Both the position numbers and the translations under genes were made by a program. DNA of 64,000 bases from Nocardia vaccinii NBRC 15922 (GTDB lineage Bacteria > Actinomycetota > Actinomycetes > Mycobacteriales > Mycobacteriaceae). This document shows, piece by piece, positions 26,793 through 35,247 of this stretch. The notes under the pieces are model-generated. The model saw only the letters and a list, made by a program, of their open reading frames with translations. It did not search any database and was not told the DNA's origin. Position 1 is the stretch's first letter. Every line of letters begins with the position of its first letter. The stretch spans positions 62,001-126,000 of the forward strand of contig NZ_BDCC01000005.1 of the NCBI RefSeq assembly GCF_001613305.1, given 5' to 3'.

Positions 26793-28610
26793 GTGGCAGT
26801 CGTCGACGATCGCGGCACCCCGGAGTACTCGGAGACGCCGGGGGAGGATTTCGGCCGGCAGCCACCGAACGACATGGCGGCCGAGCAGTCCGTCCTCGGC
26901 GGCATGATGCTGAGCAAGGACGCCATCGCCGATGTCGTGGAGGTCATCCGTCCCGGCGATTTCTACCGTCCCGCCCATCAGGCCGTCTACGACGCCATCC
27001 TGGATCTGTACGGCCGCGGCGAACCGGCCGATCCGGTGACCGTCGCGGCCGCCCTGGACCGGCGCGGTGAACTCAAACGCATCGGCGGCCCCCCGTATCT
27101 GGTCACCCTGACCCAAACCGTCCCCACCGCGGCCAACGCGTCCTACTACGCGGAAATCGTTGCGGAGAAGGCGATTCTGCGCCGTCTGGTGGAGGCGGGC
27201 ACCCGCATCGTCCAATTCGGTTACGCCGGCGCCGACGGCCAGGACGTCGCCGAGGTCGTCGACCGCGCCCAGGCCGAGATCTACGAGGTCACCGAACGCC
27301 GCTCCAGCGAGGACTTCCTTCCCCTGGAAGAACTCCTGCAACCCACGATGGACGAAATCGACTCCATCGCCAGCCGCGGCGGCATCTCCCTGGGCGTCCC
27401 CACCGGCTTCACCGAACTCGACGAGGTGACCAACGGCCTGCACCCCGGCCAGATGATCATCGTCGCGGCTCGACCCGGTGTCGGGAAGGCCCTCGCCCTG
27501 GACACCCCCCTGCCCACCCCGTCCGGCTGGACAACGATGGGCGAGGTAGCGGTAGGCGACCGGCTCCTCGACACCCGAGGCCGTCCCACCCGGGTCACCG
27601 CCGCCACCGAAATCCTCACCGACCGCCCCTGCTACGAAGTCGAATTCTCCGACGGCACAGTCATCGTCGCCGATGCGGAACACCAGTGGCCGATCTGCGC
27701 CGCGCCCGGTGAACCGCGCGTTCGAGTTCTCACCACGGGCATGATCGCGCACACCCTCCGAGACGAGACCGATCGCCTTGTTCACTGGGTTCCCGCAACG
27801 GCACGACATGCGGCCAGGCGGATCGTCGATCTCCGGAAGATCGACCCGGTCCCGGTTCGATGCGTGGAGGTCGACAACGCGGATCATCTATATCTCGCGG
27901 GCCGGTCGATGATTCCGACGCACAACTCCACTCTCGGACTGGATTTCATGCGGAGCGCTTCGGTGAAGCACGGGCTGGCGAGCGTCATCTTCTCGCTGGA
28001 GATGAGCAAGACCGAGATCGTCATGCGTCTGTTGTCGGCGGAGGCGAAGATCAAACTCGGGGATATGCGTTCGGGCCGGATGAGCGACGACGACTGGACG
28101 AAGCTGGCGCGGCGGATGAGTGAGATCAGCGAGGCGCCGCTGTTCGTGGACGATTCGCCGAACCTGACGATGATGGAGATCCGCGCAAAGGCCCGGCGGC
28201 TCAAGCAACGTCATGATCTGCGCCTGGTAGTCGTGGACTACCTCCAGCTGATGACCTCGGGTAAAAAGGTCGAATCCCGCCAGCAGGAAGTCTCCGAATT
28301 CTCCCGGAGCCTCAAACTTCTCGCCAAGGAACTGGAAGTCCCGGTCGTCGCCATCAGCCAGCTGAACCGCGGCCCAGAACAACGAACAGATAAGCGTCCG
28401 ATGGTCTCTGACCTGCGCGAATCCGGATCTTTGGAACAAGATGCGGATATGGTCATCCTTTTGCACCGGCCCGATGCGTTCGAGCGGGACGATCCTCGCG
28501 GCGGCGAAGCGGATCTCATTCTCGGCAAACATCGTAATGGCCCGACGGCCACGATTACCGTTGCGCACCAGCTGCATTTGAGCCGGTTCGTGGATATGGC
28601 TCGCGGGTAG
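26793..28610 (+). CDS. dnaB: replicative DNA helicase DnaB, intein-containing precursor
   Basis: The precursor has 605 residues and should give a 459-residue helicase after splicing. The N-terminal DnaG-binding domain (PPNDMAAEQSVLGGMMLSK) and linker precede the RecA-like motor. The P-loop ARPGVGK is cut by a 146-residue intein and resumes with STLGLDFMR. Downstream are VVDYLQLM (Walker B), AISQLNRGPEQR and RESGSLEQDADMVILLHRP, all intact. GTG 26793 matches the MAVVDD start of mycobacterial DnaB. The hexamer unwinds DNA at the fork. Without splicing the ATP site is broken, so the intein controls activity. The gene follows rpsF-ssb-rpsR-rplI as in Rv0053-Rv0058. Confidence 0.95.
   Translation: MAVVDDRGTPEYSETPGEDFGRQPPNDMAAEQSVLGGMMLSKDAIADVVEVIRPGDFYRPAHQAVYDAILDLYGRGEPADPVTVAAALDRRGELKRIGGPPYLVTLTQTVPTAANASYYAEIVAEKAILRRLVEAGTRIVQFGYAGADGQDVAEVVDRAQAEIYEVTERRSSEDFLPLEELLQPTMDEIDSIASRGGISLGVPTGFTELDEVTNGLHPGQMIIVAARPGVGKALALDTPLPTPSGWTTMGEVAVGDRLLDTRGRPTRVTAATEILTDRPCYEVEFSDGTVIVADAEHQWPICAAPGEPRVRVLTTGMIAHTLRDETDRLVHWVPATARHAARRIVDLRKIDPVPVRCVEVDNADHLYLAGRSMIPTHNSTLGLDFMRSASVKHGLASVIFSLEMSKTEIVMRLLSAEAKIKLGDMRSGRMSDDDWTKLARRMSEISEAPLFVDDSPNLTMMEIRAKARRLKQRHDLRLVVVDYLQLMTSGKKVESRQQEVSEFSRSLKLLAKELEVPVVAISQLNRGPEQRTDKRPMVSDLRESGSLEQDADMVILLHRPDAFERDDPRGGEADLILGKHRNGPTATITVAHQLHLSRFVDMARG
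27489..27926 (+). other. class 3 mini-intein inside the DnaB P-loop
   Basis: 146 residues, in frame, inserted between the Lys and Ser of the Walker A motif (GVGK/ST). The first residue is Ala, so the normal Cys/Ser1 step is impossible. It instead has the three residues that define class 3 inteins: Trp67 in block B (EHQWPI), Cys125 in block F (VRCVEVD) and Thr144 in block G (MIPTHN). The penultimate His145, terminal Asn146 and Ser as first C-extein residue are all present. No homing endonuclease domain is left. Splicing is therefore expected and would restore GVGKST. Confidence 0.92.
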
Positions 28611-28668
28611 GCCGTTCTGTAGGTTCGCTGTCCTCGCGAGCCACGTGGACACCACCGACTCAGCCGGA

Positions 28669-28683
28669 CGCCCGCGGCGGGCG
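28669..28683. terminator. possible bidirectional hairpin between dnaB and the deazaflavin reductase
   Basis: CGCCCGC-G-GCGGGCG is a compact perfect inverted repeat between two convergent genes, 58 bases after the dnaB stop and five bases from the stop of the opposite gene. Confidence 0.4.
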
Positions 28684-28687
28684 GGAC

Positions 28688-29134
28688 TCAGGAAAGCGCG
28701 AAGACGGGGAAACCCGGTGCGATCTCGGCCAATTCGGCGTCGGTGGCGTGCTTGGTGACGCCCTCGAAGAAGCGGCCGACCTCCCAGCCCCAGCGATCGA
28801 GGTATTCGCGCAGCACCGGGATCTTGTCGGCGTCGGGGACCTCGGTGGCGGTGAAGGTTTCGGACTTGCGGCCCAGACGGAGTTCGCCGGCGCCGGAGAC
28901 GCGCAGGTTGCGGACCCACTGTGTGTGGCCGCGCGGAGCCACCAGGTAGCGGCTGCCATCGGCGGTGGTGAGGACATTGACCAGGGTGGTGCGCCATTGG
29001 CCGCTCTTGCGCCCGCGCACGGCCAGCAGGCGGGAACCGGCGAGGCTGATGCCCAGCTTGGGCAGCAGGTTGAAGAAGCGATTCATGATCGGGTCGAGAC
29101 CGGACGGGCCGATATAGCGGGTGGTGGCGTCCAT
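28688..29134 (-). CDS. deazaflavin (F420)-dependent nitroreductase family protein
   Basis: The protein has 148 residues and a split-barrel fold of the Ddn type. RGRKSGQWRTTLVNVL and SRYLVAPRGHTQWVRNLR are the F420-phosphate-binding blocks known from Ddn/FDOR-A enzymes, which use F420H2 to reduce quinones, nitro compounds or unsaturated substrates. AAGGAA precedes ATG 29134. Two identical operator-like palindromes separate it from a divergent TetR gene, which probably represses it. The substrate is unknown. Confidence 0.82.
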   Translation of the reverse strand: MDATTRYIGPSGLDPIMNRFFNLLPKLGISLAGSRLLAVRGRKSGQWRTTLVNVLTTADGSRYLVAPRGHTQWVRNLRVSGAGELRLGRKSETFTATEVPDADKIPVLREYLDRWGWEVGRFFEGVTKHATDAELAEIAPGFPVFALS

Positions 29135-29159
29135 GGGGGTTCCTTCGGGAGTTCAAATC

Positions 29160-29227
29160 GAGAGCGGTGCTCTCCTTACGAGAACAGTGTGCGCGTTTCA
29201 CCTCGGCGAGTCAAGAGCACCGCTCTC
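29160..29227. promoter_or_regulatory. paired TetR operators
   Basis: Two 15-base palindromes face each other: GAGAGCGGTGCTCTC (29160-29174) and AAGAGCACCGCTCTC (29213-29227). Each has AGAGC/GCTCT half-sites with a three-base spacer. Together they form a perfect 15-base inverted repeat, CGAGAGCGGTGCTCT at 29159-29173 matching 29214-29228. Site 1 is 26 bases before the reductase start, site 2 is 40 bases before the tetR start. Confidence 0.8.
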
Positions 29228-29266
29228 GAAACATTCCGGCGATCCGAAACGTGGCATACTGCCTGA

Positions 29267-29956
29267 ATGAGCGTGCCCAGGACCGCCCGAGCCCGCGCCC
29301 GAGCCGAGATCACCCGTGAGATCGCGGATGCCGCGCGCCGCCAACTCGCCGAATCCGGGGCCGCCGCCCTGTCCCTGCGGGCCATCGCCCGAGAACTCGG
29401 CATGGCTTCCTCGGCGCTCTACCGCTACTTCCCGAGCCGCGACGACCTGCTCACCACGCTGATCGTCGAGGCGTACACCGCCCTGGGCAACGAAGTCGAC
29501 GAGGCCATCGATACAGTCACGGCCCCGCGTGCGCAGTGGCGCGCCGCGGCAACGGCGGTGCGGCGCTGGGCCATTGCACATCCGCACGAGTACGCGCTGC
29601 TCTACGGCTCACCGGTGCCCGGCTACAAGGCCCCGCAGGCCACCATCGCCCCCGGTTCGCGAATTCCCGTCGCAGTGCTCGGTATTGTCGGAAGAGCCTG
29701 GGGAAGCCGCACTCTCGCGACCCCCGGCGACGAACTTGCCCCGGCGCTGAGTGCACAGCTCGCGGTGATCGCCGAGCAGCTCGCTCCCGGCGTGCCGGAG
29801 GCCATCCTGGCGCGGGCGGTCATCGCCTGGACCCAGCTGTTCGGAGTCGTCGGCTTCGAGCTGACCGGCCAATACGTCGGCAGCGTCGATCCCGCGGAAG
29901 CGTTCTTCGACTATTCGGTCGAGACCATGGCAGACCTGATCGGCCTGCGCCACTGA
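29267..29956 (+). CDS. TetR family transcriptional regulator
   Basis: The protein has 229 residues. The DNA-binding domain (REIADAARRQLAESGAAALSLRAIARELGMASSALYRYFPSR, about 14-60) has the usual helix-turn-helix and a TetR_C-type ligand domain with WAIAHPHEYALLYGSPVPGY follows. The ATG has no clear ribosome site and the transcript may be nearly leaderless. It is divergent from the F420-type reductase with two matching operators between, indicating autorepression and control of the reductase. Confidence 0.85.
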   Translation: MSVPRTARARARAEITREIADAARRQLAESGAAALSLRAIARELGMASSALYRYFPSRDDLLTTLIVEAYTALGNEVDEAIDTVTAPRAQWRAAATAVRRWAIAHPHEYALLYGSPVPGYKAPQATIAPGSRIPVAVLGIVGRAWGSRTLATPGDELAPALSAQLAVIAEQLAPGVPEAILARAVIAWTQLFGVVGFELTGQYVGSVDPAEAFFDYSVETMADLIGLRH

Positions 29957-30069
29957 TCTTCCGGAATTCGTTGCCGCGCGGCACCTCTCGCATTTGTATC
30001 GCGGGCGGAGCGCAGCAGCCGCCCTGGTGGCCGGTCGATCGACCGGCGGACCTCTTCGGCCGATCTCGG

Positions 30070-30654
30070 TCAGCTCGGGCGATAACGCGCCCGGATGTGG
30101 AAGCGCTCGCCTTGCGGGCCGAGGATGCTCAGGAATTCGACCGGGCGGTGCTCGGCGTTGCCGAACCAGTGCGGCAGATGCGTGTCGAATTCGGCGACTT
30201 CGCCGGTGGACAGGATCAGATCCTGCTCGCCGAGGATGACGCGAAGGCGGCCGTTGAGGACGTACAGCCAGTGGTACCCCTCGTGCGAGCGCGGTTCGGG
30301 TTCCCGGTCGCAGCGTTCGGCGGGCAGGACCTGTTTGAAGGCTTGCAGCCCACCGGGTTTGCGCGTGAGGGGGATGACGGTCATGCCGTCGCGCGTGAAC
30401 GGGCGCGGAAATACTCGCGGATCGCCGCTGGCGGGTGCGCCGACGAGCTCGTCGAGTGGGACCCGGTAGGCGCGGGCCAGCGGCAGCAGCAGTTCCAGAC
30501 CCGGTTTGCGCTGGCCGGATTCGAGCCGGGACAGGGTGCTGATCGGAATCCCGGTGCGTTCGGCCACTGTCGTCAGCGTGAATCCGCTGCGGCGGCGCAG
30601 TTCACGAAGGCGTGGACCGACTGCGGCCAGGACGGTGTCGAACTCCTCGGTCAT
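30070..30654 (-). CDS. XRE-cupin transcriptional regulator
   Basis: The protein has 194 residues. The N-terminal helix-turn-helix (LRELRRRSGFTLTTVAERTGIPISTLSRLESGQRKP, about 15-52) is joined to a C-terminal cupin barrel (HEGYHWLYVLNGRLRVILGEQDLILSTGEVAEFDTHLPHWFGN) with His residues that may bind a metal. This architecture senses a small metabolite. The start at ATG 30654 is set by the first helix. It is divergent from a methyltransferase gene 103 bases away, its likely partner or target. Confidence 0.82.
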   Translation of the reverse strand: MTEEFDTVLAAVGPRLRELRRRSGFTLTTVAERTGIPISTLSRLESGQRKPGLELLLPLARAYRVPLDELVGAPASGDPRVFPRPFTRDGMTVIPLTRKPGGLQAFKQVLPAERCDREPEPRSHEGYHWLYVLNGRLRVILGEQDLILSTGEVAEFDTHLPHWFGNAEHRPVEFLSILGPQGERFHIRARYRPS

Positions 30655-30757
30655 GGACCGATGGTGCCGATAATTTGCGGATTCCGCAAAGAGGTTTGTC
30701 GAATCCTCATCCGCACGGCAGGTTGGTGATACCGATCCGATCAGCGAGGCAGGGACG

Positions 30758-31378
30758 ATGGACGCAGACTTCTGGGATGCCAGGTACGGCAGTCGCGAGC
30801 GGCTCTTCAGCGGTAACCCCAACGGGGTGCTGGTCACCGAGGTCGCGGAGCTGCCGCCCGGTCAGGCGCTCGACGTCGGATGCGGTGAGGGCGGTGACGC
30901 GCTCTGGCTGGCCCGGCGCGGCTGGCAGGTCACCGCCGTCGACATCTCGCGCGTCGCCCTGCGGCGCGCCGCCGCATCGGGCGCCGATGTCGCCGAACGT
31001 ATCTCGTGGTCGGCGGCCGACCTGACCCGCACCCCGCCCCCGCCCCACGCATTCGACCTGGTCAACGTGCAGTATTTTCCCCTGCCCCGCGAACGCGACC
31101 ACACCGCGCTGCGCGGCCTGCTCACCGCCGTTTCCCCCGGCGGGACGCTGCTTTACGTCGGCCACGACCTCGCCGATCTGCCCCCGATCTCCGACGGCGA
31201 TATGAACCCGGCAGACTTCTACCAACCCGCCGAGGTGGCAACCCTCCTCGGTGACGACTGGATCATCCTGATCGACGAAACCCGCCCGCGCACGGCCCCC
31301 GCCCCCGCTGGCACCCAGCACCTGAGCGACACCGTCCTGCGTGCTGAGCGAAAGCCGAATTCCGCTGTGCCCCAGTGA
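30758..31378 (+). CDS. class I SAM-dependent methyltransferase
   Basis: The protein has 206 residues. It begins FWDARYGSRERLFSGNPNGVL, followed by the SAM loop ALDVGCGEGGDALWLARRGWQVTAVDIS and a motif IV region FDLVNVQYFPLPRE. The W-x-x-Y and FSGNPN start resembles tellurite-resistance TehB and thiopurine methyltransferase-like proteins. The substrate is unknown. It is probably controlled by the divergent XRE-cupin regulator. Confidence 0.78.
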   Translation: MDADFWDARYGSRERLFSGNPNGVLVTEVAELPPGQALDVGCGEGGDALWLARRGWQVTAVDISRVALRRAAASGADVAERISWSAADLTRTPPPPHAFDLVNVQYFPLPRERDHTALRGLLTAVSPGGTLLYVGHDLADLPPISDGDMNPADFYQPAEVATLLGDDWIILIDETRPRTAPAPAGTQHLSDTVLRAERKPNSAVPQ

Positions 31379-31517
31379 GTTCAATCGCGCTGACGCCGAC
31401 AGGCGTACGCCGGCCGAGCTGCGACGCGTGCCACCACGTAGACGCATCATCCGCTCTCGGTGGTCGCGCCGGGGACCTCACCGGCCCACGGGCTGAACAT
31501 GGCGCACGACAGCCGAT

Positions 31518-32705
31518 TCAATCGATCGGCGGGGTGATGGCCCGAGGCCGGATGAGGACGCCCGAGGCGTATTCCTCCAGAGCATGGGCCAGCCAGCCGG
31601 CGGTGCGGGCGACCGCGAAAACGGTTTCGCCGGCGCCGGGGATCATTTCGAAGACGATGCCGAGGACCGCGAGGGGGAAATCGCAGTTGAATTCGGGGAG
31701 TCGGCGGGCGCGTAGTTCGGTGCGGACAGCCTCGGCGGTCGCGATGACCGGATGACCGGAAGCCATGGGGCACAACAGATTCCACAGATGAGTGCCGCGG
31801 GCATCGCCGTTCTTGTAGACGGTGTGGCCGAAACCGGGGATGCGTTCGCCGCCGCGCAGGCGGTCACCGATGACGCGCGGGGCCCGGGCCGGTTCGATGA
31901 TCTCGGCGAGCATGCGTTCCACCGCCGGCGAGCTGCCACCGTGCATCGGACCGCCGAGTACGCCCAGACCGCAGCCCACCACGGCGTAGGGATCTGCGCG
32001 TACCGAGGCGGCCACACGGGCAGCGAAGGTCGAGGCGGCCAGTTCGTGATCGGCGAGCAGGATCAGCGCGGTATCGAGGAGCCGCAACTCCGCCGCGCCG
32101 GAGGGTGGGCGCGGAGTCAGCCGCGACCAGAGCAACGCCGAGATCGACTCCTCGATCGGCTCGCTCAATGCGGGCAGGGCCTCGACCATACCCGCGATCA
32201 GGGTGCGGCCGATGGCGGCGACGGCGGCCGGATCACGCTGGAAACGCCTCGGATCGCTGATCGCGAGCGCGGTGACCGCCACCTGCAAGCGGTCCAGCGG
32301 GAGCAGTCCGGCGGGCAGTCCGGCCTGTACCGCGCGGGCGGCCGCGACCGCGTCCGGCGGGCAGTGCCACGGCCCGGTCGAGGCGAGTTCGCCGCGCCAC
32401 AGCCATTCGGCGACCTCCTCGAAGCGGTGTCCGGCGGCCAACTCGAGCGCGTCGCGGCCGCGATAGTACGGCCGGTCCCGGCCGAGCGTGGTAATCCGCG
32501 ATTCGATGGCGATCTCGGTCGGTGCGGGTTTGCGGCGGGGTCGGCCGCGCCGGGCCAGTTCCTCCACCTCGGCCGGGTCGAACATGCTGCGCCGACGGCC
32601 CGGATCGTAGCGCCGATGCAGCACGCCCCGGCTGACGTAGGCGTACAGCGTCGCGGGCTTCACGCCGAGCCGATCCGCCGCTGATCGGGCATCGATCCAC
32701 TCCAT
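31518..32705 (-). CDS. citrate synthase family protein with N-terminal DNA-binding domain
   Basis: The protein has 395 residues. Residues 1-55 (IDARSAADRLGVKPATLYAYVSRGVL, then RRRSMFDPAEVEELARR) form an excisionase/MerR-like helix-turn-helix. The remainder is a citrate synthase fold with all three catalytic residues in place: His220 (ADHEL), His255 (GGPMHGG) and Asp342 (NCDFPL), plus GFGHTVYKNGDAR. The combination suggests either a metabolic enzyme that binds DNA or a regulator that senses oxaloacetate or an acyl-CoA. A perfect AT-rich palindrome starts 11 bases before its start codon and could be its own operator. Confidence 0.85.
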   Translation of the reverse strand: MEWIDARSAADRLGVKPATLYAYVSRGVLHRRYDPGRRRSMFDPAEVEELARRGRPRRKPAPTEIAIESRITTLGRDRPYYRGRDALELAAGHRFEEVAEWLWRGELASTGPWHCPPDAVAAARAVQAGLPAGLLPLDRLQVAVTALAISDPRRFQRDPAAVAAIGRTLIAGMVEALPALSEPIEESISALLWSRLTPRPPSGAAELRLLDTALILLADHELAASTFAARVAASVRADPYAVVGCGLGVLGGPMHGGSSPAVERMLAEIIEPARAPRVIGDRLRGGERIPGFGHTVYKNGDARGTHLWNLLCPMASGHPVIATAEAVRTELRARRLPEFNCDFPLAVLGIVFEMIPGAGETVFAVARTAGWLAHALEEYASGVLIRPRAITPPID

Positions 32706-32716
32706 GCGTTGACGAT

Positions 32717-32730
32717 AATCAATATTGATT
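32717..32730. promoter_or_regulatory. 14-base AT-rich palindrome
   Basis: AATCAATATTGATT is a perfect palindrome lying between the divergent start codons of the HTH-citrate synthase and the DUF2332 gene. Only one of its seven base pairs is G-C, in a region of about 65-70 percent GC, so it is a strong operator candidate. Confidence 0.7.
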
Positions 32731-32759
32731 CATCTCGACCAGTGGTTCACAGTGGACCC

Positions 32760-33932
32760 GTGACGCTCATCTCCCAGTTCGAGTTCCAGACGAAGGTCTT
32801 CGTGAAACTCGATTCGCCGCTGTACGCCGTGCTCGCGACCGGCATCGCACAGGACATCGGCGAGGGCGGCCCGTGCGCGAAGGCTCTGGCCGGATTCGCG
32901 GACGCGACGCGCGATTCCGTTGTGCCGCTGCGTTTTCTGGCGGCAGTGCACGCGCTGGTGTTGTCCGGGGCAGCGCCCGGTCTGGCCCGGTATTATCCGA
33001 GCGCCACACCGCAGGCGGCGCCGCCGGACGCCGAGACCTGGCCCGCGTTCCGCGCCGTCGTCGCCGAGCAGATCCCTTGGATCGCAACCTGGTTGGACAC
33101 CCCGCCGCGCGCACCGCAGACCAATGAGGTGGGCCGGGCGGTGCCGCTGATGTCCGGACTGCTGGCAGCGGTGGATGCGATACCGCTCCCGGTGCGGCTG
33201 CTCGAGTTGGGCAGCAGTGCCGGACTCAATCTGCGCGCCGACCATTTCCGTTGGCGGGCCGGTGATCTCGAATGGGGTCCGGCGGACTCCCCGGTCGACC
33301 TGGGCAACGCCTGGCAGGGACCGGTTCCCGAATGGCTGACCGCGGCGGTGCGGCGTCATCCGACACTGGACGTCATCGAACGGCGCGGCTGCGACCCCGC
33401 CCCGCTCGACCCGCTCACCCAGCGTGGCGCCGTGACGCTGCGGTCCTATGTCTGGCCGGACCGATCCGGGCGAGCGGAACGTCTCGCGGGCGCGCTGCGG
33501 ATCGCCGAACAGGTCCCGGCCGACGTGATCACCTCGAGCGCAAGGGATTTCCTCGCCGAGGCGCACCTGGTCCCCGGCACACTGACCGTGGTGTGGCATT
33601 CGGTGATGCGCCAGTACGTCGATCCGGCCGAATGGCGAGCGGTCACCGCCGAGCTGGACCGCCTCGCCGCGGCAAGCACCCCGGAGGCGGGATTCGCGTA
33701 TATCGCGTTCGAGGGGCAGAACAACTCCGACGACCGCCACGGCTTTCGTCTCACCGCCCGCATCGGCAACGGTCCCGAAATCATCCTCGCCCGAGCGAAA
33801 CCCCACGGCGTACCGGCCTACTTGCATCCGGCCGATTTCCGACTGCCCCGTCCCGCCGACTCCCCTGCGCCACAGTCCTATTGCGACGCCGAGACGCCGG
33901 GCACGAAAAGCAGCCGACGGCGCAGCGCCTGA
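32760..33932 (+). CDS. DUF2332 family protein
   Basis: The protein has 390 residues. The blocks SPLYAVLATGIAQDIGEGGP, FLAAVHALVLSGAAP, LLELGSSAGLNLRADHFRW and the final VVWHSVMRQYVDP match DUF2332, a family common in actinobacteria and alphaproteobacteria. The LELGSSAGLNL segment resembles a Rossmann SAM-binding loop, so a methyltransferase-like fold is possible, but the activity is unknown. GTG 32760 is the likely start. Its 3' end overlaps the end of the opposite DUF1330 gene by 55 bases. Confidence 0.75.
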   Translation: MTLISQFEFQTKVFVKLDSPLYAVLATGIAQDIGEGGPCAKALAGFADATRDSVVPLRFLAAVHALVLSGAAPGLARYYPSATPQAAPPDAETWPAFRAVVAEQIPWIATWLDTPPRAPQTNEVGRAVPLMSGLLAAVDAIPLPVRLLELGSSAGLNLRADHFRWRAGDLEWGPADSPVDLGNAWQGPVPEWLTAAVRRHPTLDVIERRGCDPAPLDPLTQRGAVTLRSYVWPDRSGRAERLAGALRIAEQVPADVITSSARDFLAEAHLVPGTLTVVWHSVMRQYVDPAEWRAVTAELDRLAAASTPEAGFAYIAFEGQNNSDDRHGFRLTARIGNGPEIILARAKPHGVPAYLHPADFRLPRPADSPAPQSYCDAETPGTKSSRRRSA

Positions 33933-34180
33933 CCGGCCAGAGCCCGCCCCGGCGCGTACTCGGCCGAGTCGTACCATTGCGTCAACTGCCGCATCGACGG
34001 GAATTCCACGATCACGACTCGCATCGCCGTTGGCCGATCCCCCTCGGGCACATCGGGTTCGGCTCCCCTGGCCAGGTACCTGCCGCCGTACACGGCGATC
34101 GACTCGGCGGCGATCTCCCGGTAGCGTGCGGCAACCTCCTCGTCCAGCACCTCGACCTCGGAAATCACATAGGCGGGCAT
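33878..34180 (-). CDS. DUF1330 family protein
   Basis: The protein has 100 residues and one dimeric ferredoxin-like domain (MPAYVISEVEVLDEEVAARYREIA, GRYLARG, VVIVEFPSMRQLTQWYDSAEYA). It is related to the ABM monooxygenase fold but without known activity. AGGAG five bases before ATG 34180 fixes the start. The 3' end overlaps the convergent DUF2332 gene. Confidence 0.82.
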   Translation of the reverse strand: MPAYVISEVEVLDEEVAARYREIAAESIAVYGGRYLARGAEPDVPEGDRPTAMRVVIVEFPSMRQLTQWYDSAEYAPGRALAGQALRRRLLFVPGVSASQ

Positions 34181-34274
34181 GCATACTCCTGGCCGGCCGA
34201 ATGCTGAAACTGCCTGCGACACATCAACCGGCGGGCCGAAGATGCGCGATCGACCGACGACGTCGGGCGAGAGC

Positions 34275-34820
34275 TCACCGCACGCTCTGCCCGGTTCGCT
34301 CGTGCAGGAGCAGAAACGCGTATGCGGCGAGGGTTTGGGCGTCGGTGATCTCGCCGTCGCGGATCATCTGCTCGATGGTTTCGCGGCTGAACCAGGACAT
34401 TCGCATGTCCTGTTCCTCGGGTTCGCGCTCGGGCTCGCCCCGGGTGAGGTCGGTGGCGAGGTAGATGCGGCCGCGTTGGCTCAGGGTGCCGGGGGCGGTG
34501 TCGAGGAGGCCGAGGTAGGTCATCCGTGCGGCGCGCAGGCCGGTTTCCTCGCGGAGTTCGCGGTGGGCCAGTTCGACCGGATCGGCCGGTGCGCGGCCGG
34601 GGAGGGTGCCTGCCGGGAATTCCCAGCAACGTTGTCCGAGCGGATATCTGAACTGTTCGACCAGTAGCAGGCTGTCCTGTTCACAGGGCAGGATCATGGC
34701 GAAATCGGGCCGGGTGACCACGCCGTAGATACCGGTGGATCCGTCGGAGCGACGGATGTCGTCCTCCCGGACCTCGAGCCACGGGTTGGTGTACACGGTG
34801 CGGGATCCGAGCGTCTCCAT
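34275..34820 (-). CDS. NUDIX hydrolase, ADP-ribose pyrophosphatase-like
   Basis: The protein has 181 residues. The NUDIX helix reads AHRELREETGL with the catalytic Glu pair 91-92, preceded by VEQFRYPLGQRCWEFPAGTL as in ADP-ribose and nucleotide-sugar pyrophosphatases. The first Glu of the standard box (GxxxxxE) is not seen in the expected place (PGRAPADP). The start at ATG 34820 is the likeliest but without a good ribosome site; it could be longer by up to 23 codons. It hydrolyses a nucleoside diphosphate linked to another group, substrate undefined. Confidence 0.8.
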   Translation of the reverse strand: METLGSRTVYTNPWLEVREDDIRRSDGSTGIYGVVTRPDFAMILPCEQDSLLLVEQFRYPLGQRCWEFPAGTLPGRAPADPVELAHRELREETGLRAARMTYLGLLDTAPGTLSQRGRIYLATDLTRGEPEREPEEQDMRMSWFSRETIEQMIRDGEITDAQTLAAYAFLLLHERTGQSVR

Positions 34821-34956
34821 GCCGAAATTCTGCCCGAGGATCGCATTCGCCGCCGCGCGGTCGGGCCGGGGCGGACCCTCGGGCCGCACCCGGAGCTATC
34901 GAATCGCGAACCCGGACAATCGGTTCCGCGTCGAGACGAACCGCGTCGGAACCTCG

Positions 34957-35247
34957 TCAGGCGGGGGCGGGCAGGTCGGCGGTCGGGCGAGCGAGCAGGT
35001 GCCCCCAGGCGGTGCGCGCCACGGCGGCGGAAACGTCGGCGGTGTCGACCGGCGGTTCCGCCCCGGCTAGTTCGACCAGGGCGCGGGCCAGACCCAGCGC
35101 GGGAACGCGGTGCCGGCGGGCGGTGTCGAGGATTTCGGCGAACGCCTCGGCGGGGCTGTAGCGGCGCAATGCCACCAGCACGCCCTCGGCGGTGTCGAGC
35201 ATTCGAGCGTCGTTGCGGTGGAAGGTTTCGATAACGGGCTGCGTCAT
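34957..35247 (-). CDS. stand-alone ANTAR-like domain protein
   Basis: The protein has 96 residues. The middle section, ARMLDTAEGVLVALRRYSPAEAFAEILDTARRHRVPALGLARALVELAG, fits the three-helix ANTAR RNA-binding domain, which stabilises antiterminator hairpins in mRNA. No receiver, GAF or PAS sensor domain is attached. AGGAG lies 11 bases before ATG 35247. Actinobacteria often have many ANTAR proteins; the RNA targets are unknown. Confidence 0.6.
   Translation of the reverse strand: MTQPVIETFHRNDARMLDTAEGVLVALRRYSPAEAFAEILDTARRHRVPALGLARALVELAGAEPPVDTADVSAAVARTAWGHLLARPTADLPAPA

Noticed and set aside
26358..27887. 509-codon minus-strand frame over the dnaB upstream region and intein
   Set aside because: Antisense of dnaB; no recognisable domain.
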